From the NCBI GenBank assembly GCA_031549185.1, contig JAVBQG010000058.1, forward strand, positions 10,206-74,205: a stretch of DNA of 64,000 nucleotides, read 5' to 3'. The translations under genes were made by a program, and so were the position numbers. This stretch comes from JAVBQG01 sp031549185. GTDB taxonomy: Bacteria > Synergistota > Synergistia > Synergistales > Synergistaceae. Shown here piece by piece: positions 40,945-50,364 of this stretch (position 1 is its first letter; every line of letters begins with the position of its first letter). The notes under the pieces were generated by a model, which was not told the origin of the DNA, made no database searches, and saw nothing but the letters and a program-made list of their open reading frames with translations.

Positions 40945-42110
40945 GCAGCGTTTACGAGCCGATCCGCATCATCGAGATCGACGGGAAGATGTTGCCGCAG
41001 GACATCTCCGACAAGGTCGAACAGTTCTCCTACGAGGACCACGAGGACAAGCTCGACGAGCTGAAGCTCACCATCGTCGACGCGCCGATCGAACTCTGCG
41101 ATCACCCCATGCTGCAGGAGGGCAGGGATGTCAGAGCGCGGTGGGGCTACATAGGGAATCTCTCGGAGATGCGGACCTGCACGATCAAGGAGATCGATTA
41201 CAGCTTCCCGGAGGACGGCATGCCGCGAATCGACATCGTGGCGTACGGGAAGGGACACAAGCTCACCGGGCGCTCCGCCCGCACCTGCTGGAGCAATAAA
41301 AAACTGGAGAGCGTCATCTCCGACATCGCGAAGAAGCACAACTTTACCCCGGTGATCGACATCCCTGGCGACGCGACGCGGGAATTTGTCTCCCAGGGCG
41401 GGAAGAACGACATGGAATTCCTGCGCGGGCTTGCCGAAGAGATGGGCTGCAAGATGTGGGTCAAAAACGACGAGCTCCACTTCGAGCCCAACCTGACGGC
41501 CTCACCGGCGCTGACCTTCCGCTATCGGGAGGAAGCGCAGGGCTCGCTCATCTCCTTCAACGTCACCGCCAACGCGGAGAAAGGGAAAGGAACGGGGCTC
41601 GAAACCGAGAAGGCGGGCATCGATCCACTGACCAAAAAACCGTTTCAGGAAACCGCGACCGCTCGGGACGAGGGCATCACCATCAACCTCGACACCGGCC
41701 GCAAGGAGCAGGAAACACCGCTCGCGCAGCGCCACGACGAGAGCGGGAATGCGAAGTCGACACCCTCTCATACCAAACAGGAAGCCAAACAAGAAGCGCG
41801 CGGGCAGGTACAGACCTCGGGTATGGGCACCGTCGAGGCGAGAGCGGAGATCATCGGGAACCCGCACATCAAGGCGAAGGACTCGATTCGGATCGAGAAC
41901 GTTTCGAAAAAACTGTCCGGCGTCTGGCGAGTGAAGAAGGTCACACACTCCTTTACGGACGACAAATACACCTGCAGCCTGGAGGTCGTGCGCAGCGATA
42001 CGAATACCGACTCCAGTGGCATGAATGGGACCGGAGGAGCGGGCGGCAAAGGGAAAAATGTCGACCCCGCCGCAGGGAGGCCTACGCAGATCGAAGTGGA
42101 TTTGAAGTGA
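40941..42110 (+). CDS. Baseplate hub protein (gpD/late control D family)
   Basis: 389 aa from the ATG at 40941, ATGA-coupled. The gpD pattern is present: ISDKVEQFSYEDHEDKLDELKLTIVDAP, WGYIGNLSEMRTCTIKEIDYSFPEDGMPRIDIVAYGKGHKL, TREFVSQGGKNDMEFLRGLAEEMGCKMWVKNDELHFEP, and GVWRVKKVTHSFTDDKYTCSLEVVR. The C-terminal tail is Gly/Lys-rich. It forms the hub bearing the spike. Confidence 0.9.
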   Translation: MSSVYEPIRIIEIDGKMLPQDISDKVEQFSYEDHEDKLDELKLTIVDAPIELCDHPMLQEGRDVRARWGYIGNLSEMRTCTIKEIDYSFPEDGMPRIDIVAYGKGHKLTGRSARTCWSNKKLESVISDIAKKHNFTPVIDIPGDATREFVSQGGKNDMEFLRGLAEEMGCKMWVKNDELHFEPNLTASPALTFRYREEAQGSLISFNVTANAEKGKGTGLETEKAGIDPLTKKPFQETATARDEGITINLDTGRKEQETPLAQRHDESGNAKSTPSHTKQEAKQEARGQVQTSGMGTVEARAEIIGNPHIKAKDSIRIENVSKKLSGVWRVKKVTHSFTDDKYTCSLEVVRSDTNTDSSGMNGTGGAGGKGKNVDPAAGRPTQIEVDLK

Positions 42111-42122
42111 GGAGGGGTTGCG

Positions 42123-42629
42123 TTGGATGATTTTGCACTGGCCGGTCCCCACCGGGGGATCGTCGAGGACAACGCCGATCCTCTGAAGATCGGAAGGTTG
42201 AAGGTGCGCGTCGCAGCCGCCTACGGTAATCAGCCGACCAAAGATATCCCCTGGGCGTGGCCCTGTCTGGCCTACGGCGGAATGCCGCAGATGGCGCTTT
42301 ATGCCGTTCCCGAAAAGGGGGCGGGCGTCTGGGTCGAATTTCAGTGGAAGGACGGGAAACCGGACCCGACGCATCCCGTGTGGAAGGGCATCTGGATCGC
42401 GGAGGGGGAGACGCCCGAAGAGGTGGAGGGTTCTCCCGAAGACGCGCACCACTACAAAGTTTTCAAGACGACGTGCGGGCATTCGCTCACCTTCTGCGAC
42501 AAGCCCGGCGAGGAGTACATCTTCATCAAGCACGGAACCGCGAAACAATTCATCCTGCTGGACAAGGATGGGAACATCATCGATCGTTCGCGCAAGGGCG
42601 GCAAGGTTCGCCTGAACCCGAACATCTAA
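42123..42629 (+). CDS. Baseplate spike protein (gpV/gp5 OB-fold type)
   Basis: 168 aa from a TTG with GAGGAGGGG upstream. RGIVEDNADPLKIGRLKVRVAAAYG ... WPCLAYGGMPQMALYAVPEKGAGVWVEFQWKDGKPDPTHPVWKGIW is the OB-fold of phage baseplate assembly protein V. After it, a short repeat-like domain ends in GKVRLNPN. It assembles with the PAAR-like tip encoded next. Confidence 0.88.
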   Translation: MDDFALAGPHRGIVEDNADPLKIGRLKVRVAAAYGNQPTKDIPWAWPCLAYGGMPQMALYAVPEKGAGVWVEFQWKDGKPDPTHPVWKGIWIAEGETPEEVEGSPEDAHHYKVFKTTCGHSLTFCDKPGEEYIFIKHGTAKQFILLDKDGNIIDRSRKGGKVRLNPNI

Positions 42630-42642
42630 GGGGGCGATCTTC

Positions 42643-43011
42643 GTGCCGAGCGTTACGCGTATATCAGATTCAACTGTGGGGATTTGCGATAAGTCGATCC
42701 CGGACTGCTGTCCCCACGGAAGAAGCGGAACGAACGGCACCGGCAGGCAGGATGTCGAGGTGAACGACAACCTGATTCACTGTCTTACCGACACCGGTCC
42801 CTGCAATTGCCCTCATGGCGGAACATTTGAATCGTCACAGGGCTGCGGCGACGTCGACGCCAACGAACTGCCGGTCACGCTGGTGGGACACGAAACGGTT
42901 TGCATGAGCTGCGGAAAATCAGGAAGTCACGTCACGGGGAGCCCGGACGTAATCGTAGGGGAGGGATTTGCGGATGTGGAAGGGACCGTCATACCCGCTG
43001 CGCTCCGGTGA
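42643..43011 (+). CDS. PAAR-like spike tip protein
   Basis: 122 aa from a GTG. It begins SVTRISDSTVGICDK and carries PCNCPHGGTF, VTLVGHETVC and SGSHVTGSPDVIVGEGFADVEG, the alternating Pro-Ala-Ala-Arg-like turns and Cys/His residues of metal-binding spike tips. It sharpens the gpV spike. Its 3' end overlaps the gp25-like gene by 38 bp. Confidence 0.82.
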   Translation: MPSVTRISDSTVGICDKSIPDCCPHGRSGTNGTGRQDVEVNDNLIHCLTDTGPCNCPHGGTFESSQGCGDVDANELPVTLVGHETVCMSCGKSGSHVTGSPDVIVGEGFADVEGTVIPAALR

Positions 43012-43366
43012 GTACGGGCTGTTCGAGACGAAGACGGATTGTGATCTGATTCAGGGAAACATTCTGCAAATATTGGGAACTTACCGGGGGGAGCGAGTCA
43101 TGCTTCCCCTTTTTGGTTCTTGGGTGCGCGACTTCGTTCACGATCCGACGGACGACGTCACGCTCAGGCTCCTGCGGGTGGAGATCGTCGACGCCATCAA
43201 GATGTGGGAGCCCCGCGTCGTTCTCCTCGAGGCTCGGCTTCAGGGTGTACCGGAGAAGTTCGAAGTGCACGCGCATCTGCGGTACAGGCTGAACGGTACC
43301 GATGAGGAGAAGACATTCAGCCTGACGATCGACAGGAAGGGAGGGGTGAGCCTGTGGCAGGGTTGA
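42974..43366 (+). CDS. gpW/gp25-like baseplate wedge protein
   Basis: 130 aa from the ATG at 42974. IQGNILQILGTYRGERVMLPLFGSWVRDFVHDPTDDVTLRLLRVEIVDAIKMWEPRVVLLEARL is the conserved gp25 core ('I..il.T..gErv..p.fG......' and 'i...ai..wEpRv.l'). It joins sheath to baseplate. Confidence 0.9.
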   Translation: MWKGPSYPLRSGEYGLFETKTDCDLIQGNILQILGTYRGERVMLPLFGSWVRDFVHDPTDDVTLRLLRVEIVDAIKMWEPRVVLLEARLQGVPEKFEVHAHLRYRLNGTDEEKTFSLTIDRKGGVSLWQG

Positions 43367-44811
43367 AGCGATTTCAGTACGTCGGCAAGGATTACGAGGC
43401 AATCGTCGAAGATTGCGTCCGACAGATCAAAGAAAAACACCCCGACAAGTGGAACGATTTTTACGAGGACAGCACTGGGATGATGCTGGTCGAACTCTTC
43501 GCATACGTCACCGACCTGCTGCTTTTCTACCTGGAAAGGCAGGGGAACGAAACCTTCCTCTCGACGGCGCAGGAGCGGCAAAACCTGATCAACCTGTGCA
43601 AGCTGATCGCGTACCAGGTCGCCGGTGGGCAATGCGCGCAGACGGACGTCGAATTCTCGCACGACCCGCCTCACGCGCTGGACATCGTCCTCCCCAAAGG
43701 TTTCCCGCTGGAGACGCGCGGGGGCGTTTTGTTCGAGACGCAGGAGGAAGCGATCCTGCCGGCCGGAGAGACTGTCGTTCGCGTTCCGGCGATTGAGGGA
43801 GAAACGGTCGGGGAGCAGATTGGCGTGTCCGATGGAAGTGCCCTTCAGGAGTTCTATCTGTCGCGCGTCGGCGTTGTCCAACTGATTTCCCTTCACGTCG
43901 GCGCGCACGAGTGGCAGGCAGTCGACAGCGTAGCAGACAAGCTGATCGACGACGCCGTTTTTATGGTGGAACTCGACGCTTGGGGCCGCGCGCGCGTCGC
44001 TTTCGGGGACGGGACGAGCGGCCGAATTCCTGGGAAGGACGAAAAGATAACCGTGCGCTACCGGCTTGGCGGAGGCATCCGGGGAAACGTGGCCGCTGAC
44101 ACGATCACCGAAATGCGCGACATTGTGACGGACGTCGAGGGAAACCGGGTCACAGTCAAAGTGACGAATCCCGTCGCCGCTGCTGGCGGCACCGAACCCG
44201 AGAGCGCGGATCGGATTAAAGTGTGGGCGCCGCGCCACTACGAGACGCAGAATCGCTGCGTTACGCAAGGTGACTACGAGGCAAAAGCGATGACGTTCAG
44301 GGATCCGGATGCCGGCGGCTTTGCCAAAGCACGCGCCTTCTGCCGGGAGCGATCCGGAGAGGCGAACGTGATCCGCTACTACGTGCTGGCTCACTCCAAC
44401 GATTCGAAAAAAGTCGCCCTCGCGCCGCAAGCATTGAAGGACTCCTTTCTCGCTTATATCGATAAGTACAAGATGCTGACCAACTGGATCGAAATCGACG
44501 ACGGTACATGGAAGGAGGTCAACGTCAAGGGGATCGTCTTGATGGCGAACGGCTTCGACGCCGACAAATTGCTCTCCGATCTCAACGAGCGCGTCGCAGC
44601 GCTCTTGAAGATGGAGGAGCGGGCGATGGGCGATCCGCTGCGAATCTCTGATCTGTACGCGGTGCTCGACGGCACGGAGGGCGTCGTTCACGTCGAACTG
44701 ACGACCCCGACGGCGACCGTTGCGGCTGCCAAAAACGAGCTTCTGGTACTCGGTTCTGTGGAGCTGAAGATCGAGACCGAGGGGGCGGGGACCAGTGGGA
44801 AGAATTGGTGA
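43354..44811 (+). CDS. Baseplate J-like protein
   Basis: 485 aa from a GTG that overlaps the gp25 gene. Features: YEAIVEDCVRQIKEKHPDKWNDFYEDSTGMMLVELFAYVTDLLLFYLERQGNETFLSTAQERQNLINLCKLIAYQ, then VAFGDGTSGRIPGKDEKITVRYRLGGGIRGNV and ADRIKVWAPRHYETQNRCVTQGDYEAKA. This is the Baseplate_J (gp47/gpJ) layout. It forms the wedge core. Confidence 0.9.
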   Translation: MAGLKRFQYVGKDYEAIVEDCVRQIKEKHPDKWNDFYEDSTGMMLVELFAYVTDLLLFYLERQGNETFLSTAQERQNLINLCKLIAYQVAGGQCAQTDVEFSHDPPHALDIVLPKGFPLETRGGVLFETQEEAILPAGETVVRVPAIEGETVGEQIGVSDGSALQEFYLSRVGVVQLISLHVGAHEWQAVDSVADKLIDDAVFMVELDAWGRARVAFGDGTSGRIPGKDEKITVRYRLGGGIRGNVAADTITEMRDIVTDVEGNRVTVKVTNPVAAAGGTEPESADRIKVWAPRHYETQNRCVTQGDYEAKAMTFRDPDAGGFAKARAFCRERSGEANVIRYYVLAHSNDSKKVALAPQALKDSFLAYIDKYKMLTNWIEIDDGTWKEVNVKGIVLMANGFDADKLLSDLNERVAALLKMEERAMGDPLRISDLYAVLDGTEGVVHVELTTPTATVAAAKNELLVLGSVELKIETEGAGTSGKNW

Positions 44812-45781
44812 TCTGATACCCGCTCTGTACCACGGCGACGAAAACGAACTTCTGGGGTTCAACAAGGCACTCGAACCGGAGATCGATTTTCTTGAACAGA
44901 AAATTCGAGAACTCCCAAGCCTTGCCGATGTCGATCGCTGTCCCGACAGGTTTTTGCCCTATTTGGCAGCCGTTACGAATTGCCCGCTGGTGGGAAAGGA
45001 CCCGAAATATTGGCGCCAGCAAATTCGCAACTGGCCCTGGCTATTGAAGATCAAGGGCACAGAGGAAAGCCTGATCGTATTTCTGAACGCCGTGGGTGCG
45101 GAAAAATACACCATCCGCACGTGGTTCCGCGACGCGGGCGGGGCGTACGTCGAAAAGAAGCCGGAGGGCGAACCGTATTACAACCAGGTCGACGGGCTCT
45201 GGTACAACATCCGGACCCATTATTTCAGCGTCGAGGTCGTCCTCGGCTGGGATTTTGTCGTCGGGCAGGACTATTACTGGACGGTCGACGAGATCAAAGA
45301 AAAGCTCGGTCCCTGGTTCGAGCGTGCGAAACCTTTCCACGCCGAACTCTTGAACATGCTGATTCTCCCACCGCCGCCGGATCGCCCGGGGCACCGCTGC
45401 CGCTGGGACTGGTGCACATGGGATCACGGGACACGGCACGCTTACGACTGGGAGATGGGAGAGGTCGAGGAAGAGCTGTTGCCCGAAACGGAGTTGTTGC
45501 TGGGGCGCAGCCTTTGCCTCGGGACGGAAGGTTTATACGCCCGCGGGCGCTGTTGGGACGCCTCCAAATGGGACGACGGTCTGATGCACGGGATTCGCGA
45601 TTTCGGCGGAACGGTCGTGATATCTGCCGTCCTTTCAGACCGCGACGAGTGCATGGAAGAGCACAAGCCGATCCACAAGTGGCACGCGCATCGCACGTGG
45701 CGCTGCGGCGGCACGTGGCGCGCGAGTTGCGATGAAGGCAGCGCCGTACAACATCCCGGCGTTTGGACATTCGAAGACTGA
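44795..45781 (+). CDS. Tail protein I-like baseplate protein
   Basis: 328 aa from a GTG. LIPALYHGDENELLGFNKALEPEIDFLEQKIRELPSLADVDRCPDRFLPYLAAVTNCPLVGKDPKYWRQQIRNWPWLLKIKGTEESLIVFLNAVG corresponds to gpI-type tail proteins. The C-terminal 120 residues are Trp, His and Cys-rich (HRCRWDWCTWDHGTRHAYDWEMG), possibly binding metal or acting as fibre anchor. Confidence 0.8.
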   Translation: MGRIGDLIPALYHGDENELLGFNKALEPEIDFLEQKIRELPSLADVDRCPDRFLPYLAAVTNCPLVGKDPKYWRQQIRNWPWLLKIKGTEESLIVFLNAVGAEKYTIRTWFRDAGGAYVEKKPEGEPYYNQVDGLWYNIRTHYFSVEVVLGWDFVVGQDYYWTVDEIKEKLGPWFERAKPFHAELLNMLILPPPPDRPGHRCRWDWCTWDHGTRHAYDWEMGEVEEELLPETELLLGRSLCLGTEGLYARGRCWDASKWDDGLMHGIRDFGGTVVISAVLSDRDECMEEHKPIHKWHAHRTWRCGGTWRASCDEGSAVQHPGVWTFED

Positions 45782-45804
45782 CACAAAGGAGTTGAGAGGC
45801 CGAC

Positions 45805-46293
45805 ATGAGCATCATTACATACGCCGGACGCTCCGCCATCGCGGAAGCGATTCTGAAGCAGCCGATCCATCTGGCGATCGGCGACGGAGGCGGCGATTGG
45901 GGGGAGTCGCCGCCGCAATTGGATTATGACGCGACTGCTTTGATGAGAGAGATCGGACGGAAAGCCCTGCACAGGGGCTTTTTCGTTTATCCGGACGTCG
46001 ATGGGGAGTTCGTTCTTCCCGGGGATCGAAAATTCACGGCATCCCTGACTCCGACACGACACCTCTACCTTCAATTCTTGTTTGACTACAACGAGGGGAT
46101 CGAAGCTTACGTCCGGGAGATCGGGATTTTCATCGGGACGACCGTAAAACCCGGGTTGCCGGGCACGCAAACCTTTTTCACGCCGGACGATATCGAGAAA
46201 CCGGGAACGCTCCTGTTTCTCAACTACCCCAAAGACCCGGAGAAGTACAACCCGACAAAGCGGGGCGGCTACGAACAGGTGCTCTCATTCTAA
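45805..46293 (+). CDS. Tail fibre/collar-like protein
   Basis: 162 aa with GAGAGG upstream. It opens SIITYAGRSAIAEAILKQPIHLAIGDGGGDWGESPP, the 'itkaGr.aia.ai....i.la.GdG' start of gpH-like fibre N-termini, and later has YVREIGIFIGT. A terminator-like hairpin (AAGCCC/GGGCTT then TTTTT) lies inside the gene at 45962-45982. Confidence 0.7.
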   Translation: MSIITYAGRSAIAEAILKQPIHLAIGDGGGDWGESPPQLDYDATALMREIGRKALHRGFFVYPDVDGEFVLPGDRKFTASLTPTRHLYLQFLFDYNEGIEAYVREIGIFIGTTVKPGLPGTQTFFTPDDIEKPGTLLFLNYPKDPEKYNPTKRGGYEQVLSF

Positions 46294-46311
46294 ACGCAAG
46301 GGGGAGGAAGA

Positions 46312-49300
46312 ATGTTCAAAGATATTGTAAATCATCCGGATTATCATAACCGGCATGAGGAAATCCAAAATGTTGAGCACGTAGCCATTCTTGCCGGCCG
46401 CGATTGGCAGTCGGCAGAGGAGAACGAGATACAGTGCATCACCGACGACAAAATAAGAGCTCTCGGCTATTCCCTTTACATCGACGGCACGATCATCGAG
46501 GGGTGTGACATCACACTGGACACCGGAATGAAGGTCGCCCACCTTGCCGGAGGACGGGTCTTCATCGCTGGACATGTCCGCGAGGTAGCGGCGGCCACAT
46601 TGAGTATTCCCGCTGATGAGGAAACTGTCGAGATCGGGATTTGGAAAAAGTCGAAGATCCTGACCGAGCATGAAAATAACATCCTGCTCAATCCCGCCGT
46701 CGGAACGCCTGGATATCTGCAGCCCGGCGCATATCGGGTCATAACGACCGCCGAATGGGGGTTGAACCTCGACAACCTGAGCATGCCCTTCTACCCCATC
46801 TACACCATCTCCGGTGGCGAGATCGTCTCGCAGATCATCCGGGAGAAGAACCAGGACTACCTCGACGCGCTGGCCAGATACGACCGCGACAGCCACGGGC
46901 ATTACGTCGTGGAGGGGCTGCGCGTTACCGCTCTCGCGAACGCCAATCCGGAGGACGACGGGAAGAAACAGACCTACTCGATCTCCCAGGGGCTCGCTCA
47001 TATCCACGGGTACGAAGCGCGCCTGACGCACTCCGTCCGCCTGGTCGTCTCCGAGGACGCGGATCTCTACGACGTCGTTTCGGAAGCTCATCAGTTCGAG
47101 GACGGCGGAGAGGGCGGGGATGTCATCCCGGTCCATCAGACGCCGATCGAGTCCATCAAGAGCGTCCGCGTCACGAAAGAGAAGACCGTTACCCTCACGC
47201 ACGGCAGCTACACCGGTTGTTCCGACTCGCTGCCGGACACCTCGGTCATCAAGATCGTAAAGGTCGATCAGGGCGGTTACGTGTATGCCTCAAACACGTA
47301 TCGCCTCGACGCCAACAAGGTCAACTGGGAGGTGGAGGGCGACGAACCGGCGCCGGGCAGTACCTACACCGTGACCTACCACTACCGGACCAACGTAACG
47401 CCGGATTCGTCGGACTATACCTCCCTGACGCTCTCCGGGCTGGTCGACGGCTCGCTGGTGGAGATCGACTACTCGTACCGTATGCCGCGGCGCGACATCA
47501 TCGTCATGTACCGCGACCGCTCGGTGACCATGGTCAAGGGCATCCCGCACCGCTACTCGCCGGTGTTGCCATCGACGCCGCCCGGCGCGATCTGCCTGGC
47601 GACGGTCGAACAGACCTGGACGGGGTTGCCGGTCGTAAAAAACATGGCGATTCAGGCTGTGCGGATGGACACGCTGATGGAGATGCGCACGGCGATCAAG
47701 GATCTCTACCAGCTCTCCGCGATCGAGCGTCTAAAGGTCGACGCCATGCTCTCGGCGCCGTCCTCGGCGTTCGGCGTGTTCGTGGATCCCCTGCTGGACG
47801 ATGACATGCGGGATAAAGGTACGCCGCAGACGGGCGCGGTCATCGATCAGCAGCTGATTTTGCCGCTCGACATTGATATCTTCTCTCTGCCTGGATCTAA
47901 GATATTGACCCTCGATTACGAGACGGACGTACTTGCGGAGCAGACGATGCACACCAAATGCATGCAAGTCAATCCTTACATGGTATTCGACCCTCTGCCG
48001 GCGCAGGTAAAACTCGATCCCGCGATCGATCGTTGGACAGACGAGATCGTCAACTCCATCTCTTCCGGAACGGCCGGATCGACCACTGAGGAAAACGCGG
48101 AAGGAACTCTCCGGACAATTCAAGTCGAGATCTCGGCCGTTGGGTTCGGCCCGGAGGAGCCGATCCGGGTATTCTTCGATGGACTAGAAGTCCCCTGTTC
48201 TGCGACGAAAGCGGACGCAGACGGTTGCTTTGACGGCACGATCACCGTCCCTCCTGACATCCCAACGGGGAGCAAATTGGTGCTTTTACAGGGAAATCAC
48301 ACGCAGGGTTCGGCAACCTTCACGGGGATTCGGACGGTTGTGACCAGGACGGTCATCGCGCGTGAGTCCTCAGGCGGAGGGGCAGAGGCTCTGGCAGCTC
48401 GCGAGGCGTTCTGGGCGGCTGAGCGAGCCTGGGAGCAGCTGATGAGCAAGGATCCCCTCGCTCAGACCTTCGTCCTCTCCGAAAGCCGGCATATCGCAGG
48501 GATCGATTTCTGGCTATGCAAGAATGGCAGTTCGCCCGTTCGAATCGACATCCGAGAGGTTGAACTCGGCTTCCCTACGAAGAGCGTTATCACGACCTGC
48601 GTGGTTCCGTCAACGCGACTCAACGAAAATTCCTTCAATCGAGCTCTTTTCGACATTCCCGCACCATTGACCGCCGGTGTCGAGTATGCGGTCGTCCTGA
48701 TGACCGATACGGCGGAACACGAGGTCGGCATCGCGGAACTCGGCGACTGGGATCCCGAGACGGGCTGGATTCGAGCGCAGCGATATACCGGAGGCGTGCT
48801 GCTCTCGAGTTCCAACAATTCGACCTGGACCGCACACCAGGGGGCGGATTTGACCTTCCGGCTGCTGGGCGCCGTGTTCGAATCGGATGCGGCCAAAAGA
48901 GTCGAGATCGGAGAGTACGACCTCACGGATGTAACGGACCTCTTGCCGATGGCGGAGCTGGCGCGAACATCAGCCGCCACCGACGCCACCTTTGTGCTCG
49001 AGAAGGGGGGTACGGAGGTCTTGCGCGTGCAGGCCTGGCAACATCTGCTGCTTTCCGCTCCGCTTGACGGCCTGTACAAGGTGTTTCTGGAGCTCTTCGG
49101 GAACAGGCATTTCTCTCCCATCTTCGGTCGCGATCCGCAGCTGGTGACGGGCAAAGTCCAGACGACCGGCGACTACGTCAGCCGCGCCTTCAAGTGCGGG
49201 ACGGGCAAGAGGGTCATGGTTACGGTCGACGCGATCACGCCGGGGACGTCCACGATCGACGTCTACGTCCTGACCGCCGACGGCGTATGGACAAAGGCGG

Positions 49301-49458
49301 ATCTCGACGAGGCCGATCCCCTCGGCGACAACTGGTCCCGGCAGTTCTACTACGTGCCCTGCGACCGAGCGGAGACGAAGATCAAGATCGTTCTCACCGG
49401 CGACGCCGCCTCCCGGCCGCGCGTGAAGGACATCCGGGGGGTGATTCTGAGTGCATGA
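46312..49458 (+). CDS. Large DUF4815-type tail fibre protein
   Basis: 1048 aa with GGGGGAGG upstream. The N-terminal DUF4815-like half includes YHNRHEEIQNVEHVAILAGRDWQSAEENEIQ, GRVFIAGHVREVAAATLSIP, ISQGLAHIHGYEARLTHSVRL, and DRSVTMVKGIPHRYSPVLPSTPPGAICLATVEQTW. The C-terminal half is beta-rich with a helical insert. It is a structural fibre attached to the baseplate. Receptor binding is probably in the proteins encoded downstream. Confidence 0.85.
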   Translation: MFKDIVNHPDYHNRHEEIQNVEHVAILAGRDWQSAEENEIQCITDDKIRALGYSLYIDGTIIEGCDITLDTGMKVAHLAGGRVFIAGHVREVAAATLSIPADEETVEIGIWKKSKILTEHENNILLNPAVGTPGYLQPGAYRVITTAEWGLNLDNLSMPFYPIYTISGGEIVSQIIREKNQDYLDALARYDRDSHGHYVVEGLRVTALANANPEDDGKKQTYSISQGLAHIHGYEARLTHSVRLVVSEDADLYDVVSEAHQFEDGGEGGDVIPVHQTPIESIKSVRVTKEKTVTLTHGSYTGCSDSLPDTSVIKIVKVDQGGYVYASNTYRLDANKVNWEVEGDEPAPGSTYTVTYHYRTNVTPDSSDYTSLTLSGLVDGSLVEIDYSYRMPRRDIIVMYRDRSVTMVKGIPHRYSPVLPSTPPGAICLATVEQTWTGLPVVKNMAIQAVRMDTLMEMRTAIKDLYQLSAIERLKVDAMLSAPSSAFGVFVDPLLDDDMRDKGTPQTGAVIDQQLILPLDIDIFSLPGSKILTLDYETDVLAEQTMHTKCMQVNPYMVFDPLPAQVKLDPAIDRWTDEIVNSISSGTAGSTTEENAEGTLRTIQVEISAVGFGPEEPIRVFFDGLEVPCSATKADADGCFDGTITVPPDIPTGSKLVLLQGNHTQGSATFTGIRTVVTRTVIARESSGGGAEALAAREAFWAAERAWEQLMSKDPLAQTFVLSESRHIAGIDFWLCKNGSSPVRIDIREVELGFPTKSVITTCVVPSTRLNENSFNRALFDIPAPLTAGVEYAVVLMTDTAEHEVGIAELGDWDPETGWIRAQRYTGGVLLSSSNNSTWTAHQGADLTFRLLGAVFESDAAKRVEIGEYDLTDVTDLLPMAELARTSAATDATFVLEKGGTEVLRVQAWQHLLLSAPLDGLYKVFLELFGNRHFSPIFGRDPQLVTGKVQTTGDYVSRAFKCGTGKRVMVTVDAITPGTSTIDVYVLTADGVWTKADLDEADPLGDNWSRQFYYVPCDRAETKIKIVLTGDAASRPRVKDIRGVILSA

Positions 49459-50362
49459 CGACAGGACCGTAAAACGAAATTATCCCCTGCCGCACCCCGA
49501 CAACGCGCTCGATGAGGATGTCGCACGGCTGCGGGAATCGATGACGGCCATCGACGAAGACGTGCAGGGCGTTCTCGACGGACAGGAGCAGACGCGCGGC
49601 GCGGTCGCCGAGGCGCTGGAGGGTTTCGACCGGCTCGTTCAGGGATTCGGCGAGACGCTCGAGCAGGGGCTGGGGGGAAAGTCCGACACCGATCACCGGC
49701 ACCGGCACGACGAGCTGACGGAGGTCGAGGGCGGGCAGAAGCACCTGACCGAAGAGCAGCACGGCGCGTTGCCGGAGAACCTCTCCCCGACGAACAAATT
49801 GGTCGCGGAGGCGCGGGTCGTGGCCGTACTCGACTTCGGGTTGGACACCGGAACAAGTGGGGCGAAGATCCCGACCAACCTCGGCAACGTGGTGGCGGTG
49901 CAGGGGCTCGGCCTCTTTCGCTACGACCCCGAGGCGACCGATCCCGTCGACGGCGAGACCTGTATCCTGCCGGCGGCGGAAGGGGGACAGGATGCCCCAC
50001 CCGGCCGCTGGCTTCTCCTGCTGCCCGACGCGGATCTGCTCTTTTCGCTCTCGCGGAGGGAGTTGAGGAACCTCGAGATGGAGACATCCGCCAAATATCT
50101 CCGCGCAAGCGCAACCCTGACCTGGGGCAGCCTCACCTCCTACGGAGGTGCGCAGGAGTTGGCGATCCCGGTGGCGGGGGCGAAGGTTGGCGACGCGGTG
50201 GTTGTGTCGCCGCCCGCGGCGGGGCTTGCGGCCGGGCTTGCTTTCTACGGCTACGTCTCGGCCGCGGGCACCGTGAGCGTGCGTTGCCTCAACCTCAAGA
50301 ACACCGCCCAAACCCCCGCCGCCGCTGTGTGGGGCGTGACCGTACTTGCAGAGGAGGGATGA
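49451..50362 (+). CDS. Tail fibre protein with His-rich and coiled-coil segments
   Basis: 303 aa from a GTG. Residues 20-75 form a predicted coiled coil. SDTDHRHRHDELTEVEGGQKHLTEEQ is a His-rich fibre motif. Beta-structured segments follow (VVAVLDFGLDTGTSGAKIPTNLGNVV, VGDAVVVSPPAAGLAAGLAFYGYVSAAGTVSVRCLNLKNTAQTPAAAVWGV). The last segment is the usual end of phage fibre domains. It is coupled to the next gene by ATGA. Confidence 0.7.
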   Translation: MHDDRTVKRNYPLPHPDNALDEDVARLRESMTAIDEDVQGVLDGQEQTRGAVAEALEGFDRLVQGFGETLEQGLGGKSDTDHRHRHDELTEVEGGQKHLTEEQHGALPENLSPTNKLVAEARVVAVLDFGLDTGTSGAKIPTNLGNVVAVQGLGLFRYDPEATDPVDGETCILPAAEGGQDAPPGRWLLLLPDADLLFSLSRRELRNLEMETSAKYLRASATLTWGSLTSYGGAQELAIPVAGAKVGDAVVVSPPAAGLAAGLAFYGYVSAAGTVSVRCLNLKNTAQTPAAAVWGVTVLAEEG

Positions 50363-50364
50363 CA

